A stretch of DNA of 64,000 nucleotides from Anisakis pegreffii (GCA_035041965.1 JAPYMA010003029.1:186001-250000); one strand, 5' to 3'. Counted from the stretch's first letter, positions 50,594 to 63,904 are shown. Notes: a model not told the origin generated them from the sequence alone. Made by a program: numbers and translations.

Positions 50594-53500
50594 TCAAGGC
50601 CAAGCCCTGTTTGCTATCCTCTGCCTATTCCAAATTTTAACTAAGCAATCCAAAAACGCCTGCGAACGAATGCAATCCAATATATTAGTCATAACCAGAC
50701 CAACGAGCACACTCCTTCCAATTTAATTCGTACTTGCTCCCAGCTAGCTACACACTAACACAACAATCAAAACAACTGCTTAAAAAATAGTCAGTGAATA
50801 GTCACCAGCCAGCCATACACTACAACCTACGCTCGATGGATGACTACTGCGATAATTTATCGTTTTCAGTCTCACTCACATCATTCGCTCACATGGAACA
50901 CATTAATCACTTTCGGCACTCTCGACACTCTTCACAAGATTTTAAAATTATTCCACTCCTCTCTATACCAAAAAAAACCGAACCAACATTAAAACAAAAT
51001 TCAAAAGTGATGAGAAAACGAAAGTCGTTTTCCTTTGAAAATAATCATTATTTGCAATGAACACTGAACAAAATTCTGTCTATTCAATAAGAACAAAAAA
51101 CCAAAAATTTCACAAGATTTAAACATTCCACGATGTAAATTCCCCTCGAATCTTATCCAGTCTCCTGTTCCCACAGCCTCTATAATACTGATGGTATTCC
51201 ACCGAAATTTCATGTCGGACGAACACCAACCGACTAGAATGCTCCCATTCCACCAGTCTGAATTCTAACCGACCTACCAAATCGTTCGGTCAGAATCCAA
51301 TTTCGGATTTCCACCCAAACATCGCTCATACCATCACTAATTGATACTTGACCTCATTCCTCATTTCACTCATTTCAAAATAAATATGCAATCCAAAACT
51401 CTCTTCTATTCCTCCATCGTTCTCTTCGATAAAACCAAAACCCAAAACCCTAATGAAATAAACCAATGAATGCTGCTGACTGGAATAACGAAGAATATAC
51501 TATTACTACCATTCAATATCTTAAGTCGTCTTTAAGGCTGCTGACTTCTCAACAGTTTTACCCTTTTCCTGGCTGCTGCTTTACCCACAATCTGGGTAAA
51601 GCATATTCATTTCTTCACTCCTCAAATAACGTTTAAAAACAACTAACAAAAACAAAATAAAATAAATGAATTTAACAAGTAACACGACGTATCGTGTTTG
51701 CAATCATTCAAAACAATTCCAGTCCGTCTCTCAAAACAACACCGAACTGATAACTGCACAAAGTCATCATTTATTTTCTTCATTAACATTCACAACAATA
51801 CATTATTTGTACATTATTTCAGAAACAAAGAGACAAATGCATAAAACGCGGACACGGTTTATCATATGGATATAATCACTGAATGATCGACGCACTCATT
51901 GCTGATAAATATGAAACATTTATCTTCATTGTTATCATTCGCTTTTACACTGATAACAATTTCAATTTCAATTTCAAGTCGGAGCTGCAATCCAAAACTT
52001 AACATTCAATCGATGCGATGCTAAACTCTCCTGCTCCTGGTTCCACATTCAGTACTTAATTACTTTAACCTTTACTTAAGCACTAACTCCAAAACATCTC
52101 ACGTTCGACTGATACCCATCACGATCAGATATGTACAACTGATAACAGTAACGATAATAACAATAACAACACTAATAGCGACATTAATGATCTTTCCATA
52201 AACCGATTATAATGATAACAATGAAAATATTGCAATCAGAATGATATAAATGCTAGGAATGATAATCAATCAGTCTCTTAATGATTACAATGTAAAATGT
52301 AAAATTGAAAAACATGGTACTTTCAAGTACCATCATTAACGCGATAAAACACATAGAGTATTGCACTGATATGATATGGTTACACATAAGATATGATACG
52401 GTAGAATACGATACGACATGACACGATACGATAAGACTGCAATACAGTACAAACAATGAAGAACCAGCCCAGCCATTGATTGATCTAGTCACTGATCAAT
52501 CATATAACTGATCATGAATAAAATGATCACTTTCCAGGTGAATCACCCCAGAAAAACCAATCAAATTAAAGAAATCAATGCGATTCCAACGCAAATACAA
52601 CCAATTAAACTGACACAACGCACTAAACATCATCCCAAATTAATTCTCTTTCCGGTTCTCATTTCCTGCTATCCATCTAATTCTCAGCATATTTTTAGCT
52701 ATATACTTTCGATAATTTGCTGCATACTTCATCAAAATATCCATGACCAACTGGACTATCATCTACATATCAACGTTAAATCAACGTATTCTGCCGCTAT
52801 CAAAAACAATCTAACAACGACGAAACTCAAATCATTCTCCATAATCACTCGAACATCGGTCATAATTGATACTTACCTCATTCCTCATTTCACTCATCTT
52901 AAAATAAGTATGCAATCCAAAAATCTCTTCTATTCCTCTCCCGTTTTCTTCGATAAAACAACCCAAAACCAAATGATACGAATGAAAAATGCAACATGAA
53001 AGAACACTATCCGCTATACGATGAACATTTTCAGCACTTATTCACAAATACTGTCGAATTCACAATTCTCACTGACGTTTGATGAACTGTCTTCATCAAA
53101 ACCATAAAAACACAAAATTCGCACGAAATCGATCATAAAACCAATCATAATCATCACTTTTTCCACCAAAACCACCAAAAATGCCATAACGAATCACGCG
53201 AAACAAAACAAAACGAACACAAAACTCACCTATACACATAAAACGAATGAAAAAATGCAAACTGAAAGAACACTATCCGCTATACGATCAATATACTCAG
53301 CTTGTTATTCACAAATACTCTCGAATTTTCACTACAAAAAATTCTACCACAACAAAAAGCGCTAAATAAACACATAAATAATGCAGTCAGCAAAACAATT
53401 TGATCACGGAATGGATGAATCTTTAAAATGTTCCACGCGAATCTTCAAACACTCCACCAAAACTTCCCCCATCTATATCCCATCTTCCCCATTGCTCGCA

Positions 53501-55594
53501 ATTTTAACGTTCTTCATATCCTCTAATAACAATTCATTGGCACTGCTTATTACCATCACCTACGGCTCTCATCTCCTTGACTCAGACTGCCATCTTCCCC
53601 CTTTAAGTAATGCTACTTCAACAATCTTAACTAATCGACGAACAACTACACTAATGTAAACTGATAACTTCTCCGTCCTCATATTTCCAAATTCAAACAC
53701 AACCTCTTTTAGTCTCATCACTACTCTTTACATCACGTGAAAGAAACCACTAAAATATTCATGCCAACAAGCAACTAGTCACATGAACCATGCATCATCC
53801 ATCGTCATTAATGCATCATCCATCGTCAGCCAAATGTATTTTGATTCCAAATGGATCAATAAATTCTTCAATTTGATTTCAAATGTTCACTTTAAAACGA
53901 ATCATTTAAAGATCAACAAAAATGAGAATCACGCGTAATCAGGGAAGATTGTAATGTAATTGCGATAAATGCGCACAATGCAACAGCCATAAATGCATGC
54001 AAGAAATAAAAAATAATAAGAAATAAAAACATTTCACATGTAAAAATGTGAATACGAAAAAACGCAATCAAAAAAATGTCACACATTGCGTGAATGCATA
54101 TTCAAAACACTACTTACTATTAAGAGTCACCACGATCATCTGTCAATCAGTAATCCCTTTCGATGCTACGATAAACTATTCGCGATATTTTGTCTTTCTC
54201 TTAGTTTCGTTTCAACTAATTTTAGTTTTGTCGTATCATCTGCAAAAAGCAAATTATTCTTCATCCACAACGCAAATCTTACCGTTCATATTAGGCGGCG
54301 ACAGTGTTATCTAACGGATAAAACTGACAGAATTTCAATCTTCTCCCCAATAAACTTACAAAAATTCAACTAAATCATCAACTTCTCATATCCACTCAAC
54401 TTTCATCTTTCATCTTACAACAATTCCATCACACCTCTTCAAATTACTAGCTCAATCAATCAGAAATTAAGACAAGTTTATTATCCAAATTCCTCTGAAG
54501 GTTCTTTGACTGAATGATTCAACGCTAAACCAAATGTATACTTTTAAAACTGAAATAAAAACTCACTCATACAATTACTATGTGAAGAATTTTTTTAAGT
54601 CAACAAAATTACCTTCTATTTGAGCCACTGCATTTCGATACTCGGTCAATAAATTTTCCTCTTTACTGGTCGATTTCTTTAAGAGTTCAATCTCGTCCCT
54701 CTTCACCGCTATCTCTTCGTTCACAGTTGCCAACTCCTCTTCACGATGTGCTATGCCTTCAAAAGAAGAAAATAACATTGAGACCAAAATGAAAATTTAT
54801 GAGTCAAAACAAAGATCAGCCGTGTGAGTTGTGAAGATCAGATCAGAAATTATACGATGAAAACAGATGAAGGAACATTCTAAATAACGTTACATTTACG
54901 GAATGAAATGAGTGAAACCCAAGTGCACACTCAAATTGAAACGATCAAACGAATTCATCAAACAAACTAACGTTTTTGATAAGCTTGAATGTTCTCTTTC
55001 GTTGACGATATCAGCGCCTCTTGTGCTCTCTGCTGGGCTGAAATTCATTAGTTCATCATTAAATTCACATTTTTCTTTCACTATGTTCATAAGTGTGAAT
55101 ATTCAAAACACAGAACTCACCTCTTATCGACTCACTCTCCGCACTCAACTTCTGCACGCAATCGCTCACTTTCTCGTTGATTCGTTTCCGTTTCCGTTCC
55201 AACTCTTCGTAACGTTCCTTAAAAACACTTTCAACAATCATACTTTAAAGGATCACAACTCGAAGTCTACGATACGAACTGGCTCAACAAAAAAACAGAC
55301 AGATATACATTAAAATAGATGAAGTCACCAGGTGACAACCAAGTAGACTGATTTCAAAATTATTGCATTATTCAGAGAAAACTACAAATATCAAGCTGAT
55401 CTTAAGGCACCTCGTTCGGTTTCTACCGACTAGCTTCAGAACTAATTTCAAGCCTCAAAAATGGAGAATATAAGAAACAGAATTAGATCTGCATATTGAA
55501 TTACCGCGGATTCCTCATCAGTCGGGAACGTACTGAGCATGTAGCGTGCCTCGTCGAACACATCCACCACGTCTCTGCTCAGGCTGGTTTCCAT
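50594..55594 (-). CDS. small coiled-coil protein, seven-exon model, about 198 residues; possibly a Spc24/Spc25-type kinetochore subunit
   Basis: Exons: 55,505-55,594 (ATG at 55,594); 55,121-55,217; 54,973-55,038; 54,613-54,756; 52,877-52,947; 51,125-51,187; 50,594-50,659. The phases close to 198 residues. Exons 1-4 are firm: standard splice sites and a charged helix with coiled-coil character ('ERYEELERKRKRINEKVSD', 'QAYQKR|IAHREEELATVNEE', 'RDEIELLKKSTSKEENLL'). Exon 5 ('GIEEIFGLHTYF') and the last exon ('AFLDCLVKIWNRQRIAN') look like a small globular tail. The coil-then-small-domain layout and length resemble Spc24/Spc25, but I have no diagnostic motif, so this is a guess. Exon 6 is the weakest; an alternative frame there ('MKFRWNTISIIEAVGTGDW') is also open. 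Confidence 0.5.
51340..53330. repeat. local duplications around 51.35, 52.87 and 53.24 kb
   Basis: 'ttgatacttgacctcattcc...atatgcaatccaaaactctc' at about 51,345-51,450 is repeated at about 52,865-52,975, where it contains proposed exon 5 of the coiled-coil gene with intact splice sites. At 51.35 kb the donor is changed (gtcaag instead of gtaagt), so that copy is a dead exon duplicate. A further block ('gaaagaacactatccgctat') at about 52,990-53,060 returns at about 53,260-53,330. Confidence 0.7.
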
Positions 55595-56439
55595 TTAGCA
55601 TCAGCCGGAAAAACTGAAGCAAAACACAGCCAATCGGAGTGAATTTTCAATAAATCGAATCCAAATAACGTAAATGCGATACACATTCATTCGCGATGTA
55701 ATAGTAATCAAAAAACTAGATTAACGTTCAGTCAAATCCCATTTTTATCTCTGAAAACGTTTTCGCCAAAACAAACTCGAATGTACTCATATCCAATAAT
55801 ACTGGCGTGTTCAAATTCAAAGAAAAATGTTAAATTACAACTGCAACGGGCAGAGAAGAACACACCGTTTCAATTCATCTAGTTACCGCATGAAAAAGCA
55901 TCAATTTTAACTGTGATATTTCTAAGAGAGTAAACATATACGTCTAGTTTGAATAATAATAATACATCAACAGGATCAACGCCTTATTCTATTCAGAAAA
56001 TCACGAAATCAGTGCAAACGTTCCTAATTGTAGGTTACCCAATCGTAACGGGAACCGCAATCTACTTTCCCTACTGCATAACTAATCAAAAATGAAACAG
56101 ATAAGGGTCAAACGCGGTAAAAATTCCATCTTCGCTTAAATAATTTATCTTTTTTGGAAAAATTAAACTGTAGTTGAAAAGCAAACAACGACAAATGCAA
56201 ACTGCCGCGAGTTTATTTTACATATGGACGGTTCGCCAACTATGAAAACAGTCAGTCACAAATCGCCAGGTGACATAAATCGCTTTGTTATTTGATAAAA
56301 GGTAAATGAAGGTAAATTAAAGAGTAAATGAAGGTGAAGGTAAATGAAGGTAAATTACGAAGGTAAATTATTATTATTATGAAGGTATGAGGGTGAATTG
56401 TATGGAGGTATTGTGAATGAATGTGAAGTGATTAAGATG

Positions 56440-56477
56440 ATTATAAAGGTGCTATGAATTAATAGCACCTTTATAAT
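56440..56477. other. perfect 16-bp hairpin followed by SINE tail
   Basis: Arms 56,440-56,455 (attataaaggtgctat) and 56,462-56,477 are exact reverse complements with a 6-base loop (gaatta). Immediately downstream comes 'ttgctgattaaataaataaa', the 3' tail of element A. Confidence 0.85.
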
Positions 56478-56842
56478 TGCTGATTGATTTGCTGATTAAA
56501 TAAATAAATACATAAATAAAAATGAATGAATAAGAAGTGATTACGAAGGTAAATCGTGCGATTCTGATCTTTCTTTTGTTGGTTTCCTATTTTCGGACCA
56601 CCGTAAAATCATCTCATCACTCACTGTTCTAGTATCTATATTAATCAAAAATTCTCTGAAATACAAGAGTATCAAGTAAGAATCGAAAGGCACAGTTCGA
56701 TTGAAGAGTCTTTCAGTCCATACTCTCATTTCAATAGAACATTAGCCATGAATAGACACGATCACAACTGAATCATTGAAACTTTAATATAATATTTTAC
56801 GAAAATCATTTCTATTCCATTTGCTTGTTGCACTCACAAACA

Positions 56843-56990
56843 GATGATTCCAAACGCTATTATCGTTAGCTGTGCGGAAAGAAGAATGCCAACGAAGGAA
56901 GAATGTGATATCAGTGATATTGGTGATAACAGAGAGGTATAAACTCGTAATGAGTTTCATTTGCTGATTAAATAAATAAAAAATAAATAA
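56843..56990 (+). mobile_element. SINE-like element A, 5'-truncated copy
   Basis: Starts within the family at 'cagatgattccaaacgctat' and continues 'tatcgttagctgtgcggaaa', 'ggtgataacagagaggtata' and 'catttgctgattaaataaat'. It lacks the pol III-like 5' part, which is typical of 5' truncation. Confidence 0.8.
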
Positions 56991-58436
56991 ATTGCTTGTT
57001 GCACTAGAGAAGTCCTGAACTTTTCAATGAACTCAACTTCAGTTGTTCCCCAGGACACCTCTAAACCTTCATCAATAGTTACAAGATTTTGTATTGAATC
57101 GATTCTCGTCAATTCAGCAGTATTCCAGTATCATGCCAATATTCTTTTCAATTCTTTGTTATTTCTTAATGAACGTTTCTAAACAACTCACAATGAGATC
57201 ATATACATGCTCCATATAAGAAAGTCTCCCTCAATGACACAAAATCCAGAGCAGCAACCATACTTCCTTCCTTCCATTGTGTCTGCATTGGGCATCCGTG
57301 TCTTCACTAGGTCTTCAACAAATCTTCAGATCATCCGTACCCTCAGAAACCCTCATCAGTCTATTCACTTGCTTGTTGAACCGAGAAACTCTTCAAAAAG
57401 TCGTCCTAAACTCTCAAACCCTTCCAGAGAAAATCCTCTTTCTTCGCTAAATAACCTGAATCTCCACTAGTATCTCTTCATTTCGATCACTAATGATTTT
57501 CCTCACTTTACAATCAAAATTGCCTTCTCGAACTGTCCACTATCCATCCATCATAAATGAAGAACGGAATCTGACATCAGACCGATATAAAGAATCTACT
57601 CACAATACCACTTACGCAATTTATAAAGTAAAATATTTATTACCAATACGTCGATTGAAGTTTTCTTATAACAAAAATTCACCAAAACACTGAATAAATA
57701 CCTTAAGTTAATCCCATTCAAAACAACAACACAAAATGAAACATTGCCGCAATGAAATTCAGTAAAATCATCAAATATCAAACTGAAATCCAATGCAGAC
57801 CAAAAAAAACAAACTGCACCAATAAAGAAACCCACTCAAATCAAACTAAACCACTTCAATTGTTGCAAGAAACATGCAAAAATGACCAACTGCTACACCT
57901 AATTGTTGATCACATCAACAATTAATCTCTAATCATATACCAAGCACCGCTTTCAAACCAATTCAATACCCACCTCAATCTCATACGAACAACTCAAAAA
58001 ACAATTCTTTCTAAGATATAAAACCATCATTATCAAACTCAAATCCAAATACATCTGCACCAATAACGAAACGCAATCAAATCAAACTAAATCTCCTTAA
58101 CTGTTGCAAGAAACATGCAAAAATGACTGACCGCTATACCTAATTGTTGATCACATTAATGATCAATCTCTAATCATATTCCAATCACGTTTTCAAACCA
58201 ATACAATCCCCATTTCAGTCTCAAAATAAATTTTAAAATCATATTCAATCAAAACTCTTCTATCCAAAATCTCTTCCCCATAACCATTCCCTTACAAACC
58301 ATCATCATATCATCATAAACAATCATAAATATCAAATCATATTATAAACAACAATCATATTACTCATACCAACAATCACATCATATCATCTTATTACTAT
58401 CATAAACATCATAATCATCACCACAACACATTCTCA

Positions 58437-61400
58437 CTACCATTTACTACCCTTCTTTTTCTTCTTCTTTGCCTGCTGTCCAGCCGGGCGTTGCTGTCTG
58501 GGTCCTTCGGCTTGTCCCATTATCGGTGTTGGTTTCGGTGAGTTTTCCACTTTTGCAGAATCACTGCAACAAAATATTTCACACCTCAATTCGACCCGGT
58601 CAAAATTCATATCACCGTGCTCAATTTCACACGGTAACTCAAAAATACATTCGTCCATCCTCTTATTTCAAATTCGTAAAATTTGAAATAAGTTCCAAAT
58701 ATTATAACAACTTTTCACTGTAACAACTCATTCTACCCTCCATATACAAAACTCATTCCCTAGACAATTTCCAAGAAAATTTCACAGACTTTACCTCAAA
58801 CCAGCTACACATATTGTTTGCTCACTACCACAACTATACCTACTATCAAATTCCTTCCTATACATTATTGAATTCACCACTTTTTATAATCATTCCAATA
58901 CAAAAATGATCAAACAACAAAATAAGCCAAATGAAAATCAAGAATAAATTTTAAAAAATACAAAAAACACTGCAAAACAACACAAAATAAAGCACTCACA
59001 ACTGCGGTGATGCAGCTGTTGCGCCTTGCGTGCCACGTCCAATCTCACGATCCTTGTGTCGCTTATTCAGTTTCTTCTTGTAGGCTGTTCGCTCTTGTTT
59101 CGGCAGCCATCTTTCCGGATCTGGTGGCACTTTCGGATCGTAATTCTTCGGCAAAATCACCTTACGCTTTCGTTTGCGTTTACGAAGTTTTCCTGTCACT
59201 ACCTCCTAAATAACAGTAAAAATATACTAAGAAACATAAAAGTTACAACAAAAAATCTCAACCAAAAATTGCTACTTAACACAAATATCTTGAATATCAC
59301 CAATAACACCAGGCATATATCTCAAATCAACCCTAACTACTGCTCGATGAACGCCGTAAATCTTTGCATATAAATGAATAATAACAGCTAATTACATAAT
59401 AGGTACAAGTCAGAGATTTACTTTGTGTAGTTATGTTAAAGACTCAACAAAAATTCGCGTTAAATACTCATTGTCAGATGCCTAATACCCACAAAACTGC
59501 ATCACCAATTCATTAAAATACTATCCAAAATTATTAATTATTACATGGACATCGAGTGCTTGTTTCGTCAATCGCAGTGAGCGATCGGCGGAATGTTTAT
59601 TTTATCAGAGTAATGATTATTTATTGGATTGGTATTTGACTGCGTTTAATTATGCAAAGCGTTCACGGCGACTAATTATTTGTTCGGTTGTGTTCGGTTG
59701 GCTTGCTCGCCTAGCCAGCGGGGTGACGGCGTAAACTGAGGCTAAAACAATGCGCACGGAAACATTGCGAGCATTGTGGCCAGCAACGTTATAAACGTTT
59801 GATAGCAGCCTGCTTGCCAATCCAGGTAACTATCTAAAATTGCTCATTCACTTACCGTATCTTTCACTTCCACTTTATTGTCCTTTTTCTGCCGATAACG
59901 TTCACCGTACAAAATCCAATCCGACTGCTCCAACGCTGTGATGTCCACCTCTGAGGTGTTTTTCGGTGGAAACACTCGATTGGTCAACTCTTCGGCCCGT
60001 TTCGCATCGAATGCCGAGTATGCTTTGATGAGACGACACAAGATTTGCATGTCGTTCGGTTTTAACGCTGACAAACGCTCCAAACACTCCACTGCTGATT
60101 GGTAATCACCCAGGTGAATATTCAATGTGGCCGTTTGCTCGAGAACGCCACCCAACATACTGTCTTCTTTGGCCTCGGCGATCGCTTTCGAAAGTAAATC
60201 CAATGCTGTCTAAAAACAATAAACATTTCCCTCTTCACTCCAAAATACTTACTAAAATCTTTTATGCCCAAATTTCACTAATTATTTCAAAACACAATTT
60301 TCATTTCAACTTACAATTCTCAAAAAGCCAATCAAACAAATTTCATTGTTGCCCCTCTGAAACTTTGCAATAACCGTTTCAATTCGATTATTTCCTTTCA
60401 TTCCTTTGAATGTTTGCCCAATATCACTCAAGACTGCTCAAGTATCATTTCACATTTCACTACTAACCATCTTAAATTAGAGTTTTGATAATCACATATC
60501 ATCACATATCCAATTATCTGTTATTATTCCATACATCATATATTTCAAAAACAAAAATTTCCACAAAACTTCTTCCAAATAATAAAACATTCATTGAAAA
60601 CGATAGATTACAACACTCCAAGTGAATTGCACCTTCTTCTGATCTGTTGCTAACAGTAAAGCCACACGTAACTGCAGAATTGCAGGGCGATTCGCCAGTT
60701 CCGACGGCAAACTTTCCAACGTTTTCGATGCTTCCTCCAGTTTTCCTTAAAAACAAAATCCAATTCCACACAAAACTCACTCACCATTCAATCCAATTAC
60801 TCACTAATGTTCAGTGCACAACATACCAAAATTCAGTTTACAACACAGCAAATGAAACAATCGCCATTCACTCGCATATCAAATCTTATTAATTACTCTC
60901 TCGAAACTCTGAACAATTCAAATATTTATAAACAATTTCAAAAAGTTCCTGCTGCAGACAACGTTTCCGCACAACAACTCACCATACGATATATCATGCA
61001 ATAAACGATTCAAAATCAAGACCAAGTAAAACTCCTCCACAAACCTTCATTTATACTGATTTGCACCTTTGAGAGTCTAATTTGATCGGTTAGCTGTTTC
61101 GCGTTCAACAGTGCTGACAGCGCTTTTTGTGTGTCTTTGAATCGAAGATGTAAAGCTGCTTCAATCAAGAGCGCCTCCTCGATGTATCCATATCGCTCGT
61201 AGATTTGCTCAAGACATCGACGACAAGGCTCTTTTTGATTCGAGTGCAAATGAACCAATGCCTGGAATCATTCATCTATCTCTACCAATTCTATATTAAC
61301 TATAACAATAACCATAACAATACTGATCAATTAGTGAATCAATGGTGACCATAAAAACGGTGATAATAAAAATAATAATAATAATAATAATAATAAGATA

Positions 61401-63654
61401 ATGTAATAACAAATGAATATCAGAAATGTCCTTATAAAAGAATAATAATGATCATGAATAATGCTCATCAAAGAACACAATAATTATAAATTTAAAGGAT
61501 TACTTGATTAAGCATTAGTGTTCTTCTTTGACGAGTCGTCAATTTGGATGGCTCAATTTGCAGCGCTGCTTTCAGTTTCTTTCTCGCCTCCATCAGGTTT
61601 TGTTCGCGACGTGCTGACGGTATATTGTTGATTGCTGTCGCGAGCACACTTCGGTCTGATGGACTTAAATTATCAAATGTCACTACTAATCAAAACAAAT
61701 ACTTAATGAAACTTAATGCATTTCACTTACAAATGACTAATATACACGTTGAAACAAATGTAAATCAAACCCAGACACATCCGTTCAATCATTACATGCG
61801 TTATCGTCTCAAAATTATGATGACACTGATTGAACGCTCCAAATTTTGACGATTACATCAATCGAGTAACATCTCCGAACAATTCACAAATTGAATCTCA
61901 CTTCAATATCACTTAAAAACTTCCTCGGACACCACCCAAACTTACTTCAGTTCTTGAATGCGCAGATAAATCTTCAACGCCTCATCGTGTTGTCCCAATT
62001 TCTGCATCACAAACGCTTTTTGTACTCGAATCACTGAGAGCTCCTCTTCGATCTCTTCCTCGGACAATCCCTCCTCGCCCAACGTTTCACCACACATCTC
62101 TACATGTTCAAATTTTCAGTCTCAATTTTATTTCCATTTTGATTTCGTTTCGTTTCTTTTCGCCAACAATATTCCACATTCAATCTAATCGTAAATATGG
62201 GCTGTATTCTTCAGAATCAATCACTTTCAACAAGTTATCTAGTGAGAGACTCATCAAGATTATTCTCTCGAAGTCTCTCTTTTTTTAAGATTTCCTGAGT
62301 CCAGCTCAATACCATCAATTGATGCGTCGAAATGAGAAGAATATAAACAGACAAACTTTCAGATTTCTGTAGCATCTTTAGAGCTTGTTCATATTTTTCT
62401 GCTTCTATCAAATGACATGCACCGTTGTATAACTGCTCGAAAGTCTCCAGTTGGGTTGTTGCTGGCTGAAAATACACTCAAATATCGTCGTCACTCAACT
62501 CAACTGCTAACCATAAAGCACGTCTAAAATTTCTCCTCAATACCACCTAACTCTTCTTAAAATTCGATCGCATCGTATTTTTAAGAAAATGCCGAACAGA
62601 CAGAATTTCAAATTCATACCATCCTAAGAAACGAATAAAACTTTCGAGCGAACATTAAAAATCGACAAAATTCCCTACTTGTTCAACACCCATCGCATGA
62701 AGTTGTGTGATCACTGCAATCAAATTTGCCCGTCGCTCTTCATCGTAATCATCCGAATGATCTTTCAGCAGCTTTCTGCAAAAATGCCAAAACATCATCA
62801 TTGATTCCTTACAAACATCTATCTGCACATATACCCAGATATCCGCCGCCTATCATTGAACACCTCAGCCTGCTGATCGTGAGCTTGCCCTCAGTTATCA
62901 TTTACGATTCCACGATGATGCTCTCTACTTCGGATAATATCTCCGATGGAATGAATATACCATTCATTTTGACTTCCTCATATCATATGTTACTCTATCA
63001 TCAATCTTCGATATAAATCGAAGTCGTTCAAAACTGTTTCAAGCAGCGGAATGCCAATTCAGTATGAACCAAACCTGAATACGACCGCAGCCTCATCAAA
63101 CTTCTCGTTTCTATACAACAGTTGCGCCTTTAATTCCATACATCGTACATCATTCTCATCTGCTTTCGTCAGTGTTTCCATTGCTGCCTTATCATCATTT
63201 AGACGATACTGCACATAAGCTTTCTCGAATAAACACTCTCTGAAATATCGCATCATTTCCATCTTTTCATAATATCTGCTCATTTCGAATCAAGCATAAA
63301 TATTCGTGACCGAATTCAACGAACACATTAAAATGGCAAATTCAGAAACTGTGAGTCGCATCTTAAACATCTTTAATTTCTGAATATTAGTATATTTCTG
63401 AAATTTTGTCACTTACTTACTTTGGAATTATCATTATCAATTTGTTGAATGACTTTCAAACGACAAATTGAAATCACTCAATGAATAGCAAATCTTTTAA
63501 GTCTCATAAATAAAAACAATCACTTAGCCATACCCCATGTGCTGCGGTGGTGTTTTCTTGATCAATGCGAGTGCATCTTGAAACATACCCAGCTGAATCT
63601 GTGCCACCAATTTACATTTGAAAGCCAACGTCTCTTTCGGAAAATTTCTCAGTA
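58437..63654 (-). CDS. SRP72: signal recognition particle subunit SRP72, 11 exons in window, N-terminus missing
   Basis: SRP72 binds SRP68 and 7SL RNA in the cytosolic particle that targets nascent secretory proteins to the ER. Exons: 63,534-63,654; 63,075-63,239; 62,679-62,775; 62,357-62,465; 61,946-62,099; 61,504-61,663; 61,045-61,261; 60,633-60,745; 59,856-60,209; 59,000-59,205; 58,437-58,563. The phases close for about 607 residues; the first 30-40 residues lie beyond the right edge. TPR-like helical pairs run throughout ('FEKAYVQYRLNDDKAAMETL', 'LLKDHSDDYDEERRANL', 'GLSEEEIEEELSVIRVQKAF', 'LNPSDRSVLATAINNI'). The RNA-binding signature is intact: basic 'KLRKRKRKRKVILPKNYDPK', then 'PPDPERWLPKQER' and 'GRGTQGATA'. 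The end is lysine rich ('AKKKKKKGSKW'). The acceptor at 61,663 was chosen because it restores phase and aligns 'PSDRSVLATAINNI'. Confidence 0.95.
59541..59825 (+). repeat. dispersed element C, copy 2 (SRP72 intron)
   Basis: Matches 49,133-49,407 block by block: 'ggacatcgagtgcttgtt', 'gtgagcgatcggcggaat', 'gttcacggcgactaatta', 'ggttggcttgctcgcctagc', 'gcattgtggccagcaacgtt' and 'gccaatccag'. Small indels include an extra 'acg' and 'attg'. It lies in the intron between the last-but-two and last-but-one SRP72 exons, ending about 30 bases from the 59,856 donor. Confidence 0.85.
61373..61395. repeat. (AAT)n microsatellite in SRP72 intron
   Basis: A short run of AAT triplets, about eight copies. 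Confidence 0.85.
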
Positions 63655-63904
63655 CTGAAATAATTTCTTCATTAGTATCGTTCAAAACATTAACCACATC
63701 CGTGAATGATCACAGTTAAGTTGAAATGATGCAGTTCTTGCCGTAAGGTAATAAGGAAAATGATCACTAAATACTACCCCAATTCTACTCAATTTATCTA
63801 CGATCAAAATTTATCAATACCACTGACCAACTAAACTGAAGCTATACTACTAAACTGAAGAACAAATCCTTAAGAACAGCGATAATAACATTAATGATAA
63901 TGGT

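Larger units (their letters stand above)
55595..58436. other. spacer between SRP72 stop and coiled-coil gene start
   Basis: About 2.8 kb with no exon I can support. It contains GGTAAATGAA-type short repeats (56,300-56,400), a perfect 16-bp hairpin (56,440-56,477), SINE tails, and a 3' fragment of element A (56,843-56,990). Two similar blocks at about 57,830-57,930 and 58,080-58,175 ('actgttgcaagaaacatgca', 'cacctaattgttgatcaca') are a local duplication. Confidence 0.45.

Noticed and set aside
52514..52999. 161-codon plus-strand frame
   Set aside because: No domain, composition of non-coding AT-rich DNA, and it overlaps a minus-strand exon with good splice sites.
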